Shown in pieces: positions 32,825 to 44,002 of a stretch of DNA of 64,000 nt. The notes beneath the pieces were generated by a model, which saw only the letters and a list, made by a program, of their open reading frames with translations, searched no databases and had not been told where the DNA came from. The position numbers and the translations under genes are program-made. Origin of the DNA: a bacterium (GTDB lineage Bacteria > Desulfobacterota > Binatia > DP-6); contig JAHCID010000001.1 of the NCBI GenBank assembly GCA_026129405.1, positions 1,519,237-1,583,236 on the forward strand, read 5' to 3'. The first letter of the stretch is position 1, and each line of letters opens with the position of its first letter.

Positions 32825-34978
32825 ATGGCCGCCGCCGTCATGCCGCGAACCCGTGCGTCCGCCGCCCCCCGCCCCGTGCCCGCCCGGACGCATCGTCGGG
32901 TCGCGCGCGCGACCGAGGCGCCGGCGCCGCGCTACCTGAACCGCGAGCTCAGCTGGCTCGAGTTCAACCGGCGCGTGCTGGCCGAAGCGGAGAGCACGAA
33001 GAACCCGCCGCTCGAGCGGTGCCGATTCCTCTCCATCTTCGAGTCGAACCTCGACGAGTTCTACATGGTGCGCGTCTCCGGCCTGATCGAGCAGGTCGAG
33101 GGCGGCGTCGTCGAGCCGTCGCCCGACGGCCTCTCGCCGGAGGAGCAGCTGGCGCGTATCGCCGCGCTGGTGCCGCCCATGCGCCATGCGGCGAGCCAGG
33201 TGTGGACGACCGAGCTGCGGCCGGCGCTCGCCGAGCACGGCGTCGAGGTGCTGCCCTGGGCCGAGCTGACGGCGCGCCGGCAGAGCGAGCTGCGCCGCTG
33301 GTTCGAGCGCGAGGTCTTCCCGGTCTGTACGCCGCTCGTGCTCGATCCGGCGCCGTCGGTGCCCTTCATCTCGAACCGCAGCCTCAATCTCGGCGTGCTC
33401 GTCGACGACGGCGGCGAGCGCCCGAAGCTGGCGCGCGTGAAGATCCCGACGGTCCTGCCGCGCCTGGTCCGGGTCGGCCGCCGTGGCCACGTCTTCGTGC
33501 TGCTGGAAGACGTCGTGCGCCGGCACCTCGACCACCTCTTTCCCGACGTGCCGATCGTCGCGGCGGCGCGGTTCCGCGTCGTGCGCGATGCCGACGTCGA
33601 AATCCGCGAGCTCGAAGCCGGCGACCTCGTCGACATGATCGAGGAGACGATCCGCCGCCGGCGGTTCGGCGAGCCGGTGCGGCTCGACGTCGGCGAGGAG
33701 ACCACCGCCGACGTTCGCGATCGCCTCACCGCTCTCCTCGAGCTCGACGCCGAGGACGTCAACCGCATCGAGGGCCTGCTCGGGCTCGACGTGCTCGGCG
33801 AGCTGGCCGACCTGTCGATCCCGGCGGCGCGCTGGCCCACGCACAAGGCCCACGCCGCCGACGCGATCTGCCGCGCCGAGGCGCTCTTCGCCACCGTCCG
33901 CCGCGGCGACGTGCTCGTGCATCACCCGTTCGACAGCTTCCGCTCGGTCGAGGCGATGGTCGAGGCCGCGGCGGCCGACCCGGCCGTCATCGGCATCAAG
34001 CAGACGCTGTATCGCGTGGGCGCGAAGTCGCCGATCGTCGAGGCGCTGCTCGAGGCCGCCGAGGAGGGCAAGCAGGTCGCCGTCATGGTCGAGCTGAAGG
34101 CGCGCTTCGACGAGAGCAACAACCTCGAGTGGGCGCGCGCGCTCGAGCGCGCGGGCGCGCACGTCACGTACGGCTTCCCGGAGCTGAAGACGCACGCGAA
34201 GCTGTGCCTCGTCGTGCGCCGCGAGGCGGGCGGCATCCGCACGTACGCGCACGTCGGCACCGGCAACTACAACCCGTCGACGGCGCGCCTGTACACCGAC
34301 ATCGGGCTCTTCACCTGCGATCCGGACGTCACGCAGGACATCCTCGAGCTGTTCAACTTCCTCACCGGCGTCTCGCGCCAGCGCGAGTACCGCCGCCTCC
34401 TCGTCGCCCCGGTGAATCTCCGTGAAGGCCTGCTCGAGCGCCTGGAGCGCGAGCGCGCACACGCCGAGACGGGGCGCCCGGCACGCGTCGTCCTCAAGCT
34501 GAACTCGCTGACGGATCCCGAGCTGATCGACGCGCTCTACGAGACCGCCGCCGCCGGCGCCGAGACCGATCTCGTGGTGCGCGGCATCTGCTGCCTGCGG
34601 CCGGGGATACCGGGCTTCAGCGAGCGCATCCGGGTGCGTTCGATCGTCGGCCGCTTCCTCGAGCACAGCCGCATCTACTGGTTCGAGAACGGCGGCACGC
34701 CCGAAGCCCTGATCGGCAGCGCCGACGTCATGGGCCGCAACCTCGACCGCCGTGTCGAGACGCTCGTGCCGATCACCCATCCGTCGCTGCTGCGGCACAT
34801 TCGCGAGGGCATCCTGCAGCCCTACCTCGACGACAGCTCGAACGCCTGGGCGATGGCCGCCGACGGCACCTACCGTCGCTGCGAGCCGGCGCGCGGTGCG
34901 ACGCCGTTCTCCGCGCAGGAGTGGCTCATCGCGCACGCGAGCACGATCGCGCTCGGGCTCGAAGCCCCTCCCGAGTGA
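32825..34978 (+). CDS. ppk1: polyphosphate kinase 1
   Basis: A 717-residue protein (ATG at 32825, or five codons later at 32840) matching PPK1 in length. Domain order is visible: N-terminal RYLNRELSWLEFNRRVL, the head domain with SIFESNLDEFYMVR, and the C1 domain with HPFDSFRSVEAMV, IGIKQTLYRVG and ELKTHAKLCLV. His457 of that last motif is the phosphorylated catalytic residue. HVGTGNYNPSTARLY and the C2 domain NGGTPEALIGSADVMGRNLDRRVE follow. The enzyme makes polyphosphate from ATP reversibly. It runs convergent with a histidine kinase gene, ten bases apart. All core motifs appear intact. Confidence 0.96.
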   Translation: MAAAVMPRTRASAAPRPVPARTHRRVARATEAPAPRYLNRELSWLEFNRRVLAEAESTKNPPLERCRFLSIFESNLDEFYMVRVSGLIEQVEGGVVEPSPDGLSPEEQLARIAALVPPMRHAASQVWTTELRPALAEHGVEVLPWAELTARRQSELRRWFEREVFPVCTPLVLDPAPSVPFISNRSLNLGVLVDDGGERPKLARVKIPTVLPRLVRVGRRGHVFVLLEDVVRRHLDHLFPDVPIVAAARFRVVRDADVEIRELEAGDLVDMIEETIRRRRFGEPVRLDVGEETTADVRDRLTALLELDAEDVNRIEGLLGLDVLGELADLSIPAARWPTHKAHAADAICRAEALFATVRRGDVLVHHPFDSFRSVEAMVEAAAADPAVIGIKQTLYRVGAKSPIVEALLEAAEEGKQVAVMVELKARFDESNNLEWARALERAGAHVTYGFPELKTHAKLCLVVRREAGGIRTYAHVGTGNYNPSTARLYTDIGLFTCDPDVTQDILELFNFLTGVSRQREYRRLLVAPVNLREGLLERLERERAHAETGRPARVVLKLNSLTDPELIDALYETAAAGAETDLVVRGICCLRPGIPGFSERIRVRSIVGRFLEHSRIYWFENGGTPEALIGSADVMGRNLDRRVETLVPITHPSLLRHIREGILQPYLDDSSNAWAMAADGTYRRCEPARGATPFSAQEWLIAHASTIALGLEAPPE

Positions 34979-34988
34979 GCGGCGGCGC

Positions 34989-37559
<2,571 letters not shown>

Positions 37560-37751
37560 CCGACGCCCAAGCAACCGACGTGCCTCCGGCTGCGGACGCC
37601 GGGACCCGCGCCGGCGAGGGCCGAGGCCTCGCGGCCGTGGCGACGGTGTCGAGATCTTGACGCCACCGCGACGGCGATGGCACCGGCGCGTCGGGCGGTA
37701 CGACCTTCGCCGGATGGACGGTGGGGCGCGGCGGCAGGTAGCTTCGTCCGC

Positions 37752-38110
37752 GTGACGAGGCCGCACGCCATCGCCGCCGGCCGTCTCCTCGGCGGGCTCT
37801 TGCTCGCGTGGCCGGCCGTCGCGACCGGATGGGAGCGCACGCTCGCGTTCGCTCGCGAGGTCGCGGAGCTCGGTGCGCCGGTGCTCGGGGCGCGGCAGTA
37901 GCTCGTCGTCCCGCTGACGACCGGCGACCGCGCCACGCGTCTCCGGTTCGTCGTGGCCGCGGTGTCGGTGCGTGACGGCACGCCCGCGTGGACGCGCGTC
38001 GTCGACGATCCCGCCGGCACCGCGTCGAGCGCGCGCGCGGTCGGCGTGGATCGCCGCGGCGACGTGTTCGCGGGCGGATACACCGGTGACCACGACGGCG
38101 GGAGCGCGTC
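37752..38110 (+). pseudogene. degenerate exported propeller-like gene remnant
   Basis: From the GTG at 37752 the frame gives a signal-peptide-like start (AAGRLLGGLLLAWPAVATGW) and 49 codons to a TAG at 37899-37901. The same frame then continues past the stop with protein-like sequence: RLRFVVAAVSVRDGTPAWTR and RAVGVDRRGDVFAGGYTGD. The last part resembles PQQ/SBBP-type beta-propeller repeats. After about 38110 it becomes low-complexity. The surrounding 37560-38220 holds nothing else I can support. Confidence 0.4.
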
Positions 38111-38220
38111 GTCACCGTCGCCGGCGCCGGCAGCGGCATCACGATCGGCGCCTTCCCCCCTCACGAAGGTGCGCCGGCGACCGCCCCCTACCTCTGCGGT
38201 CCGCCCCCCCGCTGACGCCG

Positions 38221-39099
38221 TCAGCCCACCAGGTCCGCGAGCCGTGCCACCTCGTCCGGATCCGCGGTGGTCGGCGCCAGGATCACCTCGTCCGCGCCCG
38301 CGTCGCGGGCGCGGGCGACGGCGTCGCGCACCGCGCCGGCGCCGATCGTCGGCACGAGCCGGATCAGGCCTTCGGCCGCACGGCCCATGAAGTCGAGATA
38401 GCGGCGGAGGTAGGCGTCCATCTGGGCACGCGCGTCGGGGCCGAGCGCGACGAAGGTGCCGGTGACGAGCCGCGGCGGCGCCGGACGGCCGGCGTCGCGC
38501 CAGGCGTCGCGGGCGATGCCGAAGGCGTAGTCGAGCTCCTCGCGGGCGAGCGTGAAGGAGAAGCCGCAGAGGCCGTCGGCCCAGCGCGCGGCGCGTGCGA
38601 TCGCGGGCGGGAAGATCGAGCCCGCGAGGATCGTGGGGCCGCCGGGCTGGAGCGGTGCGGGCTCGACCGGGCGGAGCGCGCCGGGAACGACCGTCTCGCC
38701 CGCCCACACGCGGCGCATGCGGGCGACCTGACGCTCCAGGCGTCGCGGGCGTGTCCGGTCCCACTGCGCGCCGAGGGCGGCGTAGTCCTCCTCGCGCCCG
38801 CCGACGCCCACGCCGACGACGACGCGCCCGCCCGAGACCACGTCGAGGGTCGCGATCTGCTTCGCCGCCAGCACCTCGGGGTGCATGGGCAGGACGAGCA
38901 CGTTGTAGAGGAGGCGCACGCGACGCGTCCACGCGGCGGCGGCGCCGAGCGTGACCGTCAGCTCGGGGTTCGGGAAGTTGATGCGCTCGCCGACGGCGAG
39001 GGTCGAGAACGGGCCCTCGTCGATGCTGCGACACCAGGCCTCGAGACGCCCGCGGTCGAGGCCGGGCACCATGACGGGGAGGTTCAGGCCGATCTCCAT
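38221..39099 (-). CDS. LLM-class F420/FMN-dependent oxidoreductase
   Basis: A 292-residue luciferase-like TIM barrel. MEIGLNLPVMVPG begins the barrel, and VRLLYNVLVLPMHPEVLAAKQ and TLDVVSGGRVVVGVGVGGRE are the family's cofactor-binding blocks. ILAGSIFPPAIARAARWADG matches the conserved distal strand. These enzymes oxidise or reduce alcohols, alkanes or heterocycles using F420 or FMN; the substrate cannot be told. It is divergent from an enoyl-CoA hydratase gene, 63 bases apart, so the two could share a catabolic role. Length is normal. Confidence 0.85.
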   Translation of the reverse strand: MEIGLNLPVMVPGLDRGRLEAWCRSIDEGPFSTLAVGERINFPNPELTVTLGAAAAWTRRVRLLYNVLVLPMHPEVLAAKQIATLDVVSGGRVVVGVGVGGREEDYAALGAQWDRTRPRRLERQVARMRRVWAGETVVPGALRPVEPAPLQPGGPTILAGSIFPPAIARAARWADGLCGFSFTLAREELDYAFGIARDAWRDAGRPAPPRLVTGTFVALGPDARAQMDAYLRRYLDFMGRAAEGLIRLVPTIGAGAVRDAVARARDAGADEVILAPTTADPDEVARLADLVG

Positions 39100-39162
39100 C
39101 GCGCGCCGTTCTACCGGGTCGCGCGGCTCGCGGGCCAGGCGCGGTGCGACGTAGAAGGCGGC

Positions 39163-39989
39163 ATGACCTACGAGACCCTGACCCTGGAGCACGACGGCCC
39201 GATCACCCGCGTCTGGCTGAACCGCCCGCAGAAGCTGAACGCGCTCGGGCCGGCCGCGCTCGAAGAGATCGTCGCGGCGTTCGAGGCGCTCCAGCGCCGC
39301 TTCGAGACCCAGGTGGTGGTGCTGGGCGGGCGCGGGCGCGCGTTCTGCGCCGGCGCCGACCGTACCGATCCGCCGGCACGGCTGGCGCGCGGCTCGGGCG
39401 CCGGGCCGCGCGAGCGCCGGTGGGTGTCGCAGCTCGGCCGCCGCGCGCTGCAGGCGATCGAGCGCCTCGAGGCGATCACGATCGCGCGGCTGCACGGCCA
39501 CGTGATCGGCGGCGGCGTGGTGCTCGCGATGGCGTGCGACTTCCGCCTCGCCGCGCACGACGCGCTCCTGCACGTGCCGGAAGTCGACCTCGGCATCCCG
39601 CTCACCTGGGGCGCCGTACCGCGGCTCATCCGGGAGCTCGGCATGGCGCGCGCGAAGGAGGTGATCCTCCTCTGCGACCGCCTCGACGCCGCGCGCAGCG
39701 AGCGCCTCGGCCTGGTGAACGCCGTGGTCGCCGCCGACGCGCTCGACGCGACGGTCGACGACTGGGCGCGGCGGCTCGCCGCCAAGCCGGCGTGGGCGGT
39801 CCACATGACGAAGACGCAGTTCCAGGCCTACGCCCACGCGGCGCCGCTGGGCGACGTCACCGCCACGGACGGCGACCTCCTCACCGCCGCCGGCGCGGAG
39901 GATCCGAGCTGCTTCGCGCTGCCGCCGCGCGGGCGCCGCTGGCCGCGGGGCGGGACCGGGCCCCGGGCGCCTTCAGGCCATCGCCTTGA
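39163..39989 (+). CDS. enoyl-CoA hydratase/isomerase family protein with no clear stop
   Basis: The crotonase fold starts at ATG 39163: ITRVWLNRPQKLNALGPAA, then GGRGRAFCAGADR and LHGHVIGGGVVLAMACDFRL for the oxyanion hole, and HVPEVDLGIPLTWGA near the catalytic Glu. About 250 residues are recognisable, up to TDGDLLTAAGAEDPS near 39910. The frame has no stop there and stays open, antisense to the regulator, to 41484. Another frame stops at 39989, given here as the nominal end. Either an indel near 39910 hides the stop or the protein has an odd extension. It likely acts in acyl-CoA metabolism. Confidence 0.75.
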
Positions 39990-41040
39990 AGTGATGCTTG
40001 CTGATGCGCAGCGAGCGGATGCGCGAGTCGAGCGTCGAGGCCGGCAGCCCGAGCCGCGCCGCGGCCCCGCCGGGGCCGGAGACGCGCCCGCGGGTCGCCG
40101 CCAACGCCGCCTCGATGAGCGCGCGCTCCTGGCTCGCGAGCTGCTCGAACAACGGTCCCGGCACCTCCGCCGGTGCGGGCGACGCCGGCGGCGGCACGAG
40201 CCAGCGCGGATCGACCGTGCAGAGGTCGCCGTCGCACAGGATGACCGAGCGCTCGATGACGTTCTCGAGCTCGCGGACGTTGCCCGGCCACGGATAGGCT
40301 TCGAGGCGCTGGAGCGAGAGCGGCTCGATGCCGCGGATCGTCTTGCCGGCGCGCTGCGCGTAGCGCTCGAGGAAGAAGGCGGCGAGGGCGCGCACGTCCT
40401 CGCGTCGCTCGCGCAGGGGCGGCATCTCGATCGGAAAGACGTTCAGGCGGTAGTAGAGGTCGCTGCGGAAGGCGCCCGCGGCGATGGCCGCGCCGAGGTC
40501 GCGATTGGTCGCGGCGATGATGCGGACGTCGGTGCGGATCGGCTGCGAGCCGCCGACGCGCTCGAACTCGCGCTCCTGGAGCACCCGCAGCAGGGCGATC
40601 TGCATCTCGAGCGGCAGCTCGCCGACCTCGTCGAGGAAGAGCGTGCCGCCGTGCGCCAGCTCGAACCGGCCGAGACGTCGCTGGAGCGCGCCGGTGAAGG
40701 CCCCGCGCTCGTGGCCGAACAGCTCGGAGGCGATCAGCGCCGCGGGCGTCGCGGCGCAGTTGATGCTCACGAACGGGCCCGCGGCGCGCTGGGAGCGGCT
40801 GCGGATCGCCCGCGCGATCAGCTCCTTCCCGGTGCCGGTCTCGCCGGTGACGAGCACCGTCGCGTCGGTGGGCGCGACCCGCTGCGCCCGCGCCAGCACG
40901 CCGCGCAGCGCCGGGGACGCGCCGACGATGTCGTCGAAGACGAACCCGACCGCGGGGGCCTTCCGCGGCGCGGTCCGCGCGTGGAAGGGGGTGACCACAC
41001 GCGCGCGCGAGGCGAGCGCTCCGGTGCTGCTGATGCTCAT
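39973..41040 (-). CDS. sigma-54-dependent transcriptional activator (AAA+ and Fis HTH, no receiver)
   Basis: A 355-residue protein from the ATG at 41040. The AAA+ domain carries GETGTGKE (Walker A, 66-73), GAFTGA (113-118, sigma-54 contact) and GGTLFLDE (Walker B, 131-138). [15 protein letters not shown] follows, then a C-terminal Fis-type helix-turn-helix ([19 protein letters not shown]). The receiver domain normally present in NtrC-type activators is not in this protein; it is encoded by the gene immediately before, overlapping by 4 bases. It remodels sigma-54 RNA polymerase at -24/-12 promoters. Targets are unknown. Confidence 0.92.
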   Translation of the reverse strand: MSISSTGALASRARVVTPFHARTAPRKAPAVGFVFDDIVGASPALRGVLARAQRVAPTDATVLVTGETGTGKELIARAIRSRSQRAAGPFVSINCAATPAALIASELFGHERGAFTGALQRRLGRFELAHGGTLFLDEVGELPLEMQIALLRVLQEREFERVGGSQPIRTDVRIIAATNRDLGAAIAAGAFRSDLYYRLNVFPIEMPPLRERREDVRALAAFFLERYAQRAGKTIRGIEPLSLQRLEAYPWPGNVRELENVIERSVILCDGDLCTVDPRWLVPPPASPAPAEVPGPLFEQLASQERALIEAALAATRGRVSGPGGAAARLGLPASTLDSRIRSLRISKHHFKAMA

Positions 41041-41444
41041 GGGACGAGTCCTCCACCTGCCGTCGGTGTCGCGAGCACCGTTCGGAGCACGCGCAACAGA
41101 GTGTCCTTCGCGACCGGCTTCCGCAGCACGTCGACCGCCCCGGCGGCCCGTGCCTGGCGCTCTTCCTCCTCCGTGGCGAGCGCCGTCAGGAACACGATCG
41201 GTAGTCCCGGCCGACTCTCCACGAGCCGCCGCTGGAGCCCGAGCCCCCCCAGACCCGGCATCCGTACGTCGAGCAACACACACGCCACCCCGCCGCCGCC
41301 GTCGGTGAGGAAGTCCTCCGCCGACTCGAACCCCTGCGTCCGATACCCGTGCGCCCGCACCAGCCGACACGTCGACTGCCGCACCGACGCGTCGTCGTCG
41401 ACGATCGCGACCAGCGGTGCGGCGGCGGTGGAGTCGTTGCTCAT
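41037..41444 (-). CDS. stand-alone response-regulator receiver domain
   Basis: A 135-residue single-domain receiver. VAIVDDDASVRQ gives the acidic pocket, LLDVRMPG the phospho-acceptor Asp59, FLTA the conserved Thr, and VLRKPV the Lys109. There is no output domain. The stop overlaps the start of the sigma-54 activator (ATGA), so the pair acts as an NtrC-like regulator split into two coupled polypeptides, or the receiver acts as a phosphate shuttle. The kinase at 42230-43777 is the nearest partner. Confidence 0.9.
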   Translation of the reverse strand: MSNDSTAAAPLVAIVDDDASVRQSTCRLVRAHGYRTQGFESAEDFLTDGGGGVACVLLDVRMPGLGGLGLQRRLVESRPGLPIVFLTALATEEEERQARAAGAVDVLRKPVAKDTLLRVLRTVLATPTAGGGLVP

Positions 41445-41616
41445 GTCGAGGCGGAACGTAGCGGGCCGCCGGGCGGACGGGTAGCTGTCCCTTGGGACAG
41501 GGGAGCAGCGCGGAGCACGATCCGGCCATGCTCGATGACGGCAGTCGGCACGCGCGGAGCGCGCCGCGATCGCCAGGCGAGCGCGCGCCCGTGACGTCGG
41601 CGCGCGCCCGGCGCGG

Positions 41617-42237
41617 TCACCCCGTGCCGACGCCCAGCTCGCCCGCCATGCGCACCAGATCCGCCAGCGACCCCGCCTCCATCTTTCGCATGATGTGCGC
41701 GCGGTGGAACTTCACCGTGCGCTCCGTCGTCTGGAGCTCCCAGGCGACCTGCTTGTTGAGGAGGCCGGCGACGATCAGGCGCATGACTTCCCGCTCGCGC
41801 GGCGTGAGGGAGTCGTAGCGGTGGCGCAGGGAGACGGTGGCGGTGTGGGCGCGGTGGGCGGCGTGGGCGCGGGCGAGGGCGTCCTGGATGGCGGCGAGGA
41901 GGTCGTCGGGGCGGAAGGGCTTGGTCAGGAACTCGACGGCGCCGGCCTTCATCGCGCGGACGGTCATGGGGATGTCGCCGTGGCCGGTCATGAAGACGAT
42001 CGGGAAATGGACGCCGGCGAGGGTGAGCTGCTGCTGCAGATCGAGGCCGTTCAGGTCGGGCAGGCGGACGTCGAGGACGAGGCAGGCCGGGACGTCCGGG
42101 CGCGGACCGTCGAGGAACTCGCGGGCCGAGGCGAAGCTCTGCACGCGCAGGCCGGCGGCGCGGACGAGGCGCTCGGTCGAGCGGCGCACCGAGGGGTCGT
42201 CCTCGACGACGAAGACGATCGCGTCCGCGTCAGCCAT
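41617..42237 (-). CDS. FixJ/NarL-type response regulator (receiver plus LuxR HTH)
   Basis: A 206-residue protein. The receiver holds VFVVEDDPSVRR, phospho-acceptor Asp56 in LVLDVRLPD, MTGHGDIPMTVRAMKAGAVE and FLTKPF, which are FixJ/TodT hallmarks. The output domain LTPREREVMRLIVAGLLNKQ followed by TERTVKFHRAHIM is a LuxR-type HTH. The gene overlaps the sensor kinase gene by 8 bases and is surely its partner. The FixJ-like signature often goes with oxygen, redox or aromatic-compound sensing; here the signal is unknown. Confidence 0.93.
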   Translation of the reverse strand: MADADAIVFVVEDDPSVRRSTERLVRAAGLRVQSFASAREFLDGPRPDVPACLVLDVRLPDLNGLDLQQQLTLAGVHFPIVFMTGHGDIPMTVRAMKAGAVEFLTKPFRPDDLLAAIQDALARAHAAHRAHTATVSLRHRYDSLTPREREVMRLIVAGLLNKQVAWELQTTERTVKFHRAHIMRKMEAGSLADLVRMAGELGVGTG

Positions 42238-43777
42238 GGGCGTCCGCCGCGGCGGGCAGGGTGAACGCGAAGGTCGCGCCCGGGCCCTGGTTCGCCTCCG
42301 CCCAGAGTCGGCCACCGTGGGCTTCGACGATGGTGCGGCAGATGGCGAGGCCCATGCCCATGCCGTTCGACTTCGTCGTGTAGAAGGCGTCGAAGAGACG
42401 GGCGATCTGCACCGTGCCGAGGCCCGCGCCGCGGTCGGCGACGCGCACGGTGGCGGCGGGCGACCCGTGATGGACGTCGCGGCGGATGCTGATCCGCAGG
42501 ACGCGCTCCGACGGCGGGGTCGCGTGCATGGCGTCCATGCCGTTCACGAGCAGGTTCAGGAGGACCTGCTGGAGCTCGACGCGATCCGCGCACACGATCG
42601 GCACGTCGGCGTCGGCGTCGACGTCGAGGCAGACCTCGCGGGCCGCGACGTCGGCCGCGGTGAGGGCGACGACGTCGGCCGTCACGTCGGTGAGCCGCAG
42701 CGGGATCTTCTCGGGGGTCGAGCGCGTCGCGAGGGCGCGGACGCGGGCGATGATGGCGCTCGCGCGCTCGGCGTCGTGGACGATGTCGCCGAGGGCGTCG
42801 CGGACCTCCGCCAGGGCCGGCCCGTCGGGCAGGAGGCCGAGGCAGGCGTTGGCGTTGTTGGCGATGGCGGCCAGCGGCTGGTTCACCTCGTGGGCGAACG
42901 ACGCGGTGACCTCGCCGAGGGTCGACACCCGCGTCACGCGGGCCAGCTCGGCCTCGGCGAGCCGCTGCGCCTCCTCGGCACGCTTGCGGTCGGTGACGTC
43001 GTTGTTGATCTCGAGGATGCCGGTGGGCACGCCGTGCTCGTCGCGCTGGAGCGACCACCGGCTCGCGACGACGATGGTGCTGCCGTCGCGGCGGCGGTGG
43101 ACGATCTCGCCCTCCCAGCGGTCCTGGGCGAGCGTGATCGCGTGGATGGACTCGAGCGAGATGGGGAAGGTCGTACGCAGCAGCACGTGGCTCACCTGGC
43201 CTAGGGCCTCCGCGGCGGTCCATCCGTACGCCGCCTCCGCGCCCCGATTCCAGTACGTGATGCGGTGGTCGCGGTCGCGTACGAGCACGGCGTCGTGCGC
43301 GAGGCTCAGGAGGGTGGCCTGGCGGCGGATCTCCGCCTCGGCCCGCTGCCGCTCGCTCGCCTCGCGCCGCAGCTCGACGTTCGCCCGGCGCAGCTCGGCG
43401 GTGCGCTCCTGGACCCGCTGCTCGAGGTCGTCGTGCGCGCCGAGGAGCGAGAGCTGCGCGCGCCGTCGCTGGCCGATGAGCAGGCTGAGGATGAAGGCGA
43501 AGATCGCGAAGACGATGCAGTAGGCGACCTGGCTCGGCAGCATCGACCAGGTGCGCAGGGGCGCCAGGAAGAAGAAGGCGAGGGCCAGGATCGAGAGCAG
43601 CACCGCGACCACGCCGGGGCCTCCGCCGCCGAACCAGATCGCCGCGGCGACGGCCATGAGGAAGAGGAAGCCCTCGAGGTCGAAGGCGCGCAGCGCGAGC
43701 GAGACGGCGAGCGCCAGCGCCACGCAGGCGACGCCGTAGGCGTATCGGGTCAGGGCGGGCCGTTCGGGCGGCCTCAT
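42230..43777 (-). CDS. PAS-containing sensor histidine kinase (FixL/TodS-like)
   Basis: A 515-residue protein. The N-terminus has four hydrophobic helices resembling the KdpD-type DUF4118 membrane domain (FDLEGFLFLMAVAAAIWFGG). A coiled coil follows (LEQRVQERTAELRRANVELR), then PAS (HDAVLVRDRDHRITYWN to ILEINNDVTDRKRAE), HisKA with GEVTASFAHEVNQPLAAI (His296) and a HATPase (RVELQQVLLNLLVNGMDAM, GMGMGLAICRTIV). It overlaps the FixJ-like regulator gene. No heme-ligand His pattern typical of FixL was confirmed in the PAS domain. Confidence 0.92.
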   Translation of the reverse strand: MRPPERPALTRYAYGVACVALALAVSLALRAFDLEGFLFLMAVAAAIWFGGGGPGVVAVLLSILALAFFFLAPLRTWSMLPSQVAYCIVFAIFAFILSLLIGQRRRAQLSLLGAHDDLEQRVQERTAELRRANVELRREASERQRAEAEIRRQATLLSLAHDAVLVRDRDHRITYWNRGAEAAYGWTAAEALGQVSHVLLRTTFPISLESIHAITLAQDRWEGEIVHRRRDGSTIVVASRWSLQRDEHGVPTGILEINNDVTDRKRAEEAQRLAEAELARVTRVSTLGEVTASFAHEVNQPLAAIANNANACLGLLPDGPALAEVRDALGDIVHDAERASAIIARVRALATRSTPEKIPLRLTDVTADVVALTAADVAAREVCLDVDADADVPIVCADRVELQQVLLNLLVNGMDAMHATPPSERVLRISIRRDVHHGSPAATVRVADRGAGLGTVQIARLFDAFYTTKSNGMGMGLAICRTIVEAHGGRLWAEANQGPGATFAFTLPAAADAHG

Positions 43778-43823
43778 CCGCGTTCCCGCGGGCGCCGCCG
43801 GACGCGCCTCGGATCGTTCATGT

Positions 43824-43880
43824 GGGGCGGCGTATGAGGTGGGGGCGGTCCGGGCAAGAGGGGTCGGGAAAAGGGGCGGG
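43824..43880 (+). other. G-run cluster in a divergent upstream region
   Basis: Seven runs of three to five G occur in 57 bases (43824-27, 43841-45, 43852-54, 43860-63, 43866-68, 43873-76, 43878-80), enough for a G-quadruplex. The cluster lies between the divergent kinase and GT39 genes. In a genome this GC-rich chance runs are common, so significance is uncertain. Confidence 0.35.
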
Positions 43881-44002
43881 CAAACGGCGAGGAGGCGATT
43901 GGGTACGCAGGCGCCACCGTGCGGGGACCGGACACGCCCGCCCGCACAGATGCCCGCCGGAGCGCGTGACCCTCGCGGCCACTTCGACTATCAGCCCCCG
44001 AC

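Noticed and set aside
32789..34936. Long open minus-strand frame opposite ppk1
   Set aside because: It is a GC-bias shadow of the polyphosphate kinase; protein-like sequence begins only at the PPOx-like start.
37560..37751. Possible gene between the kinase and the degenerate propeller remnant
   Set aside because: Frames are Arg/Pro-rich without start context or motif.
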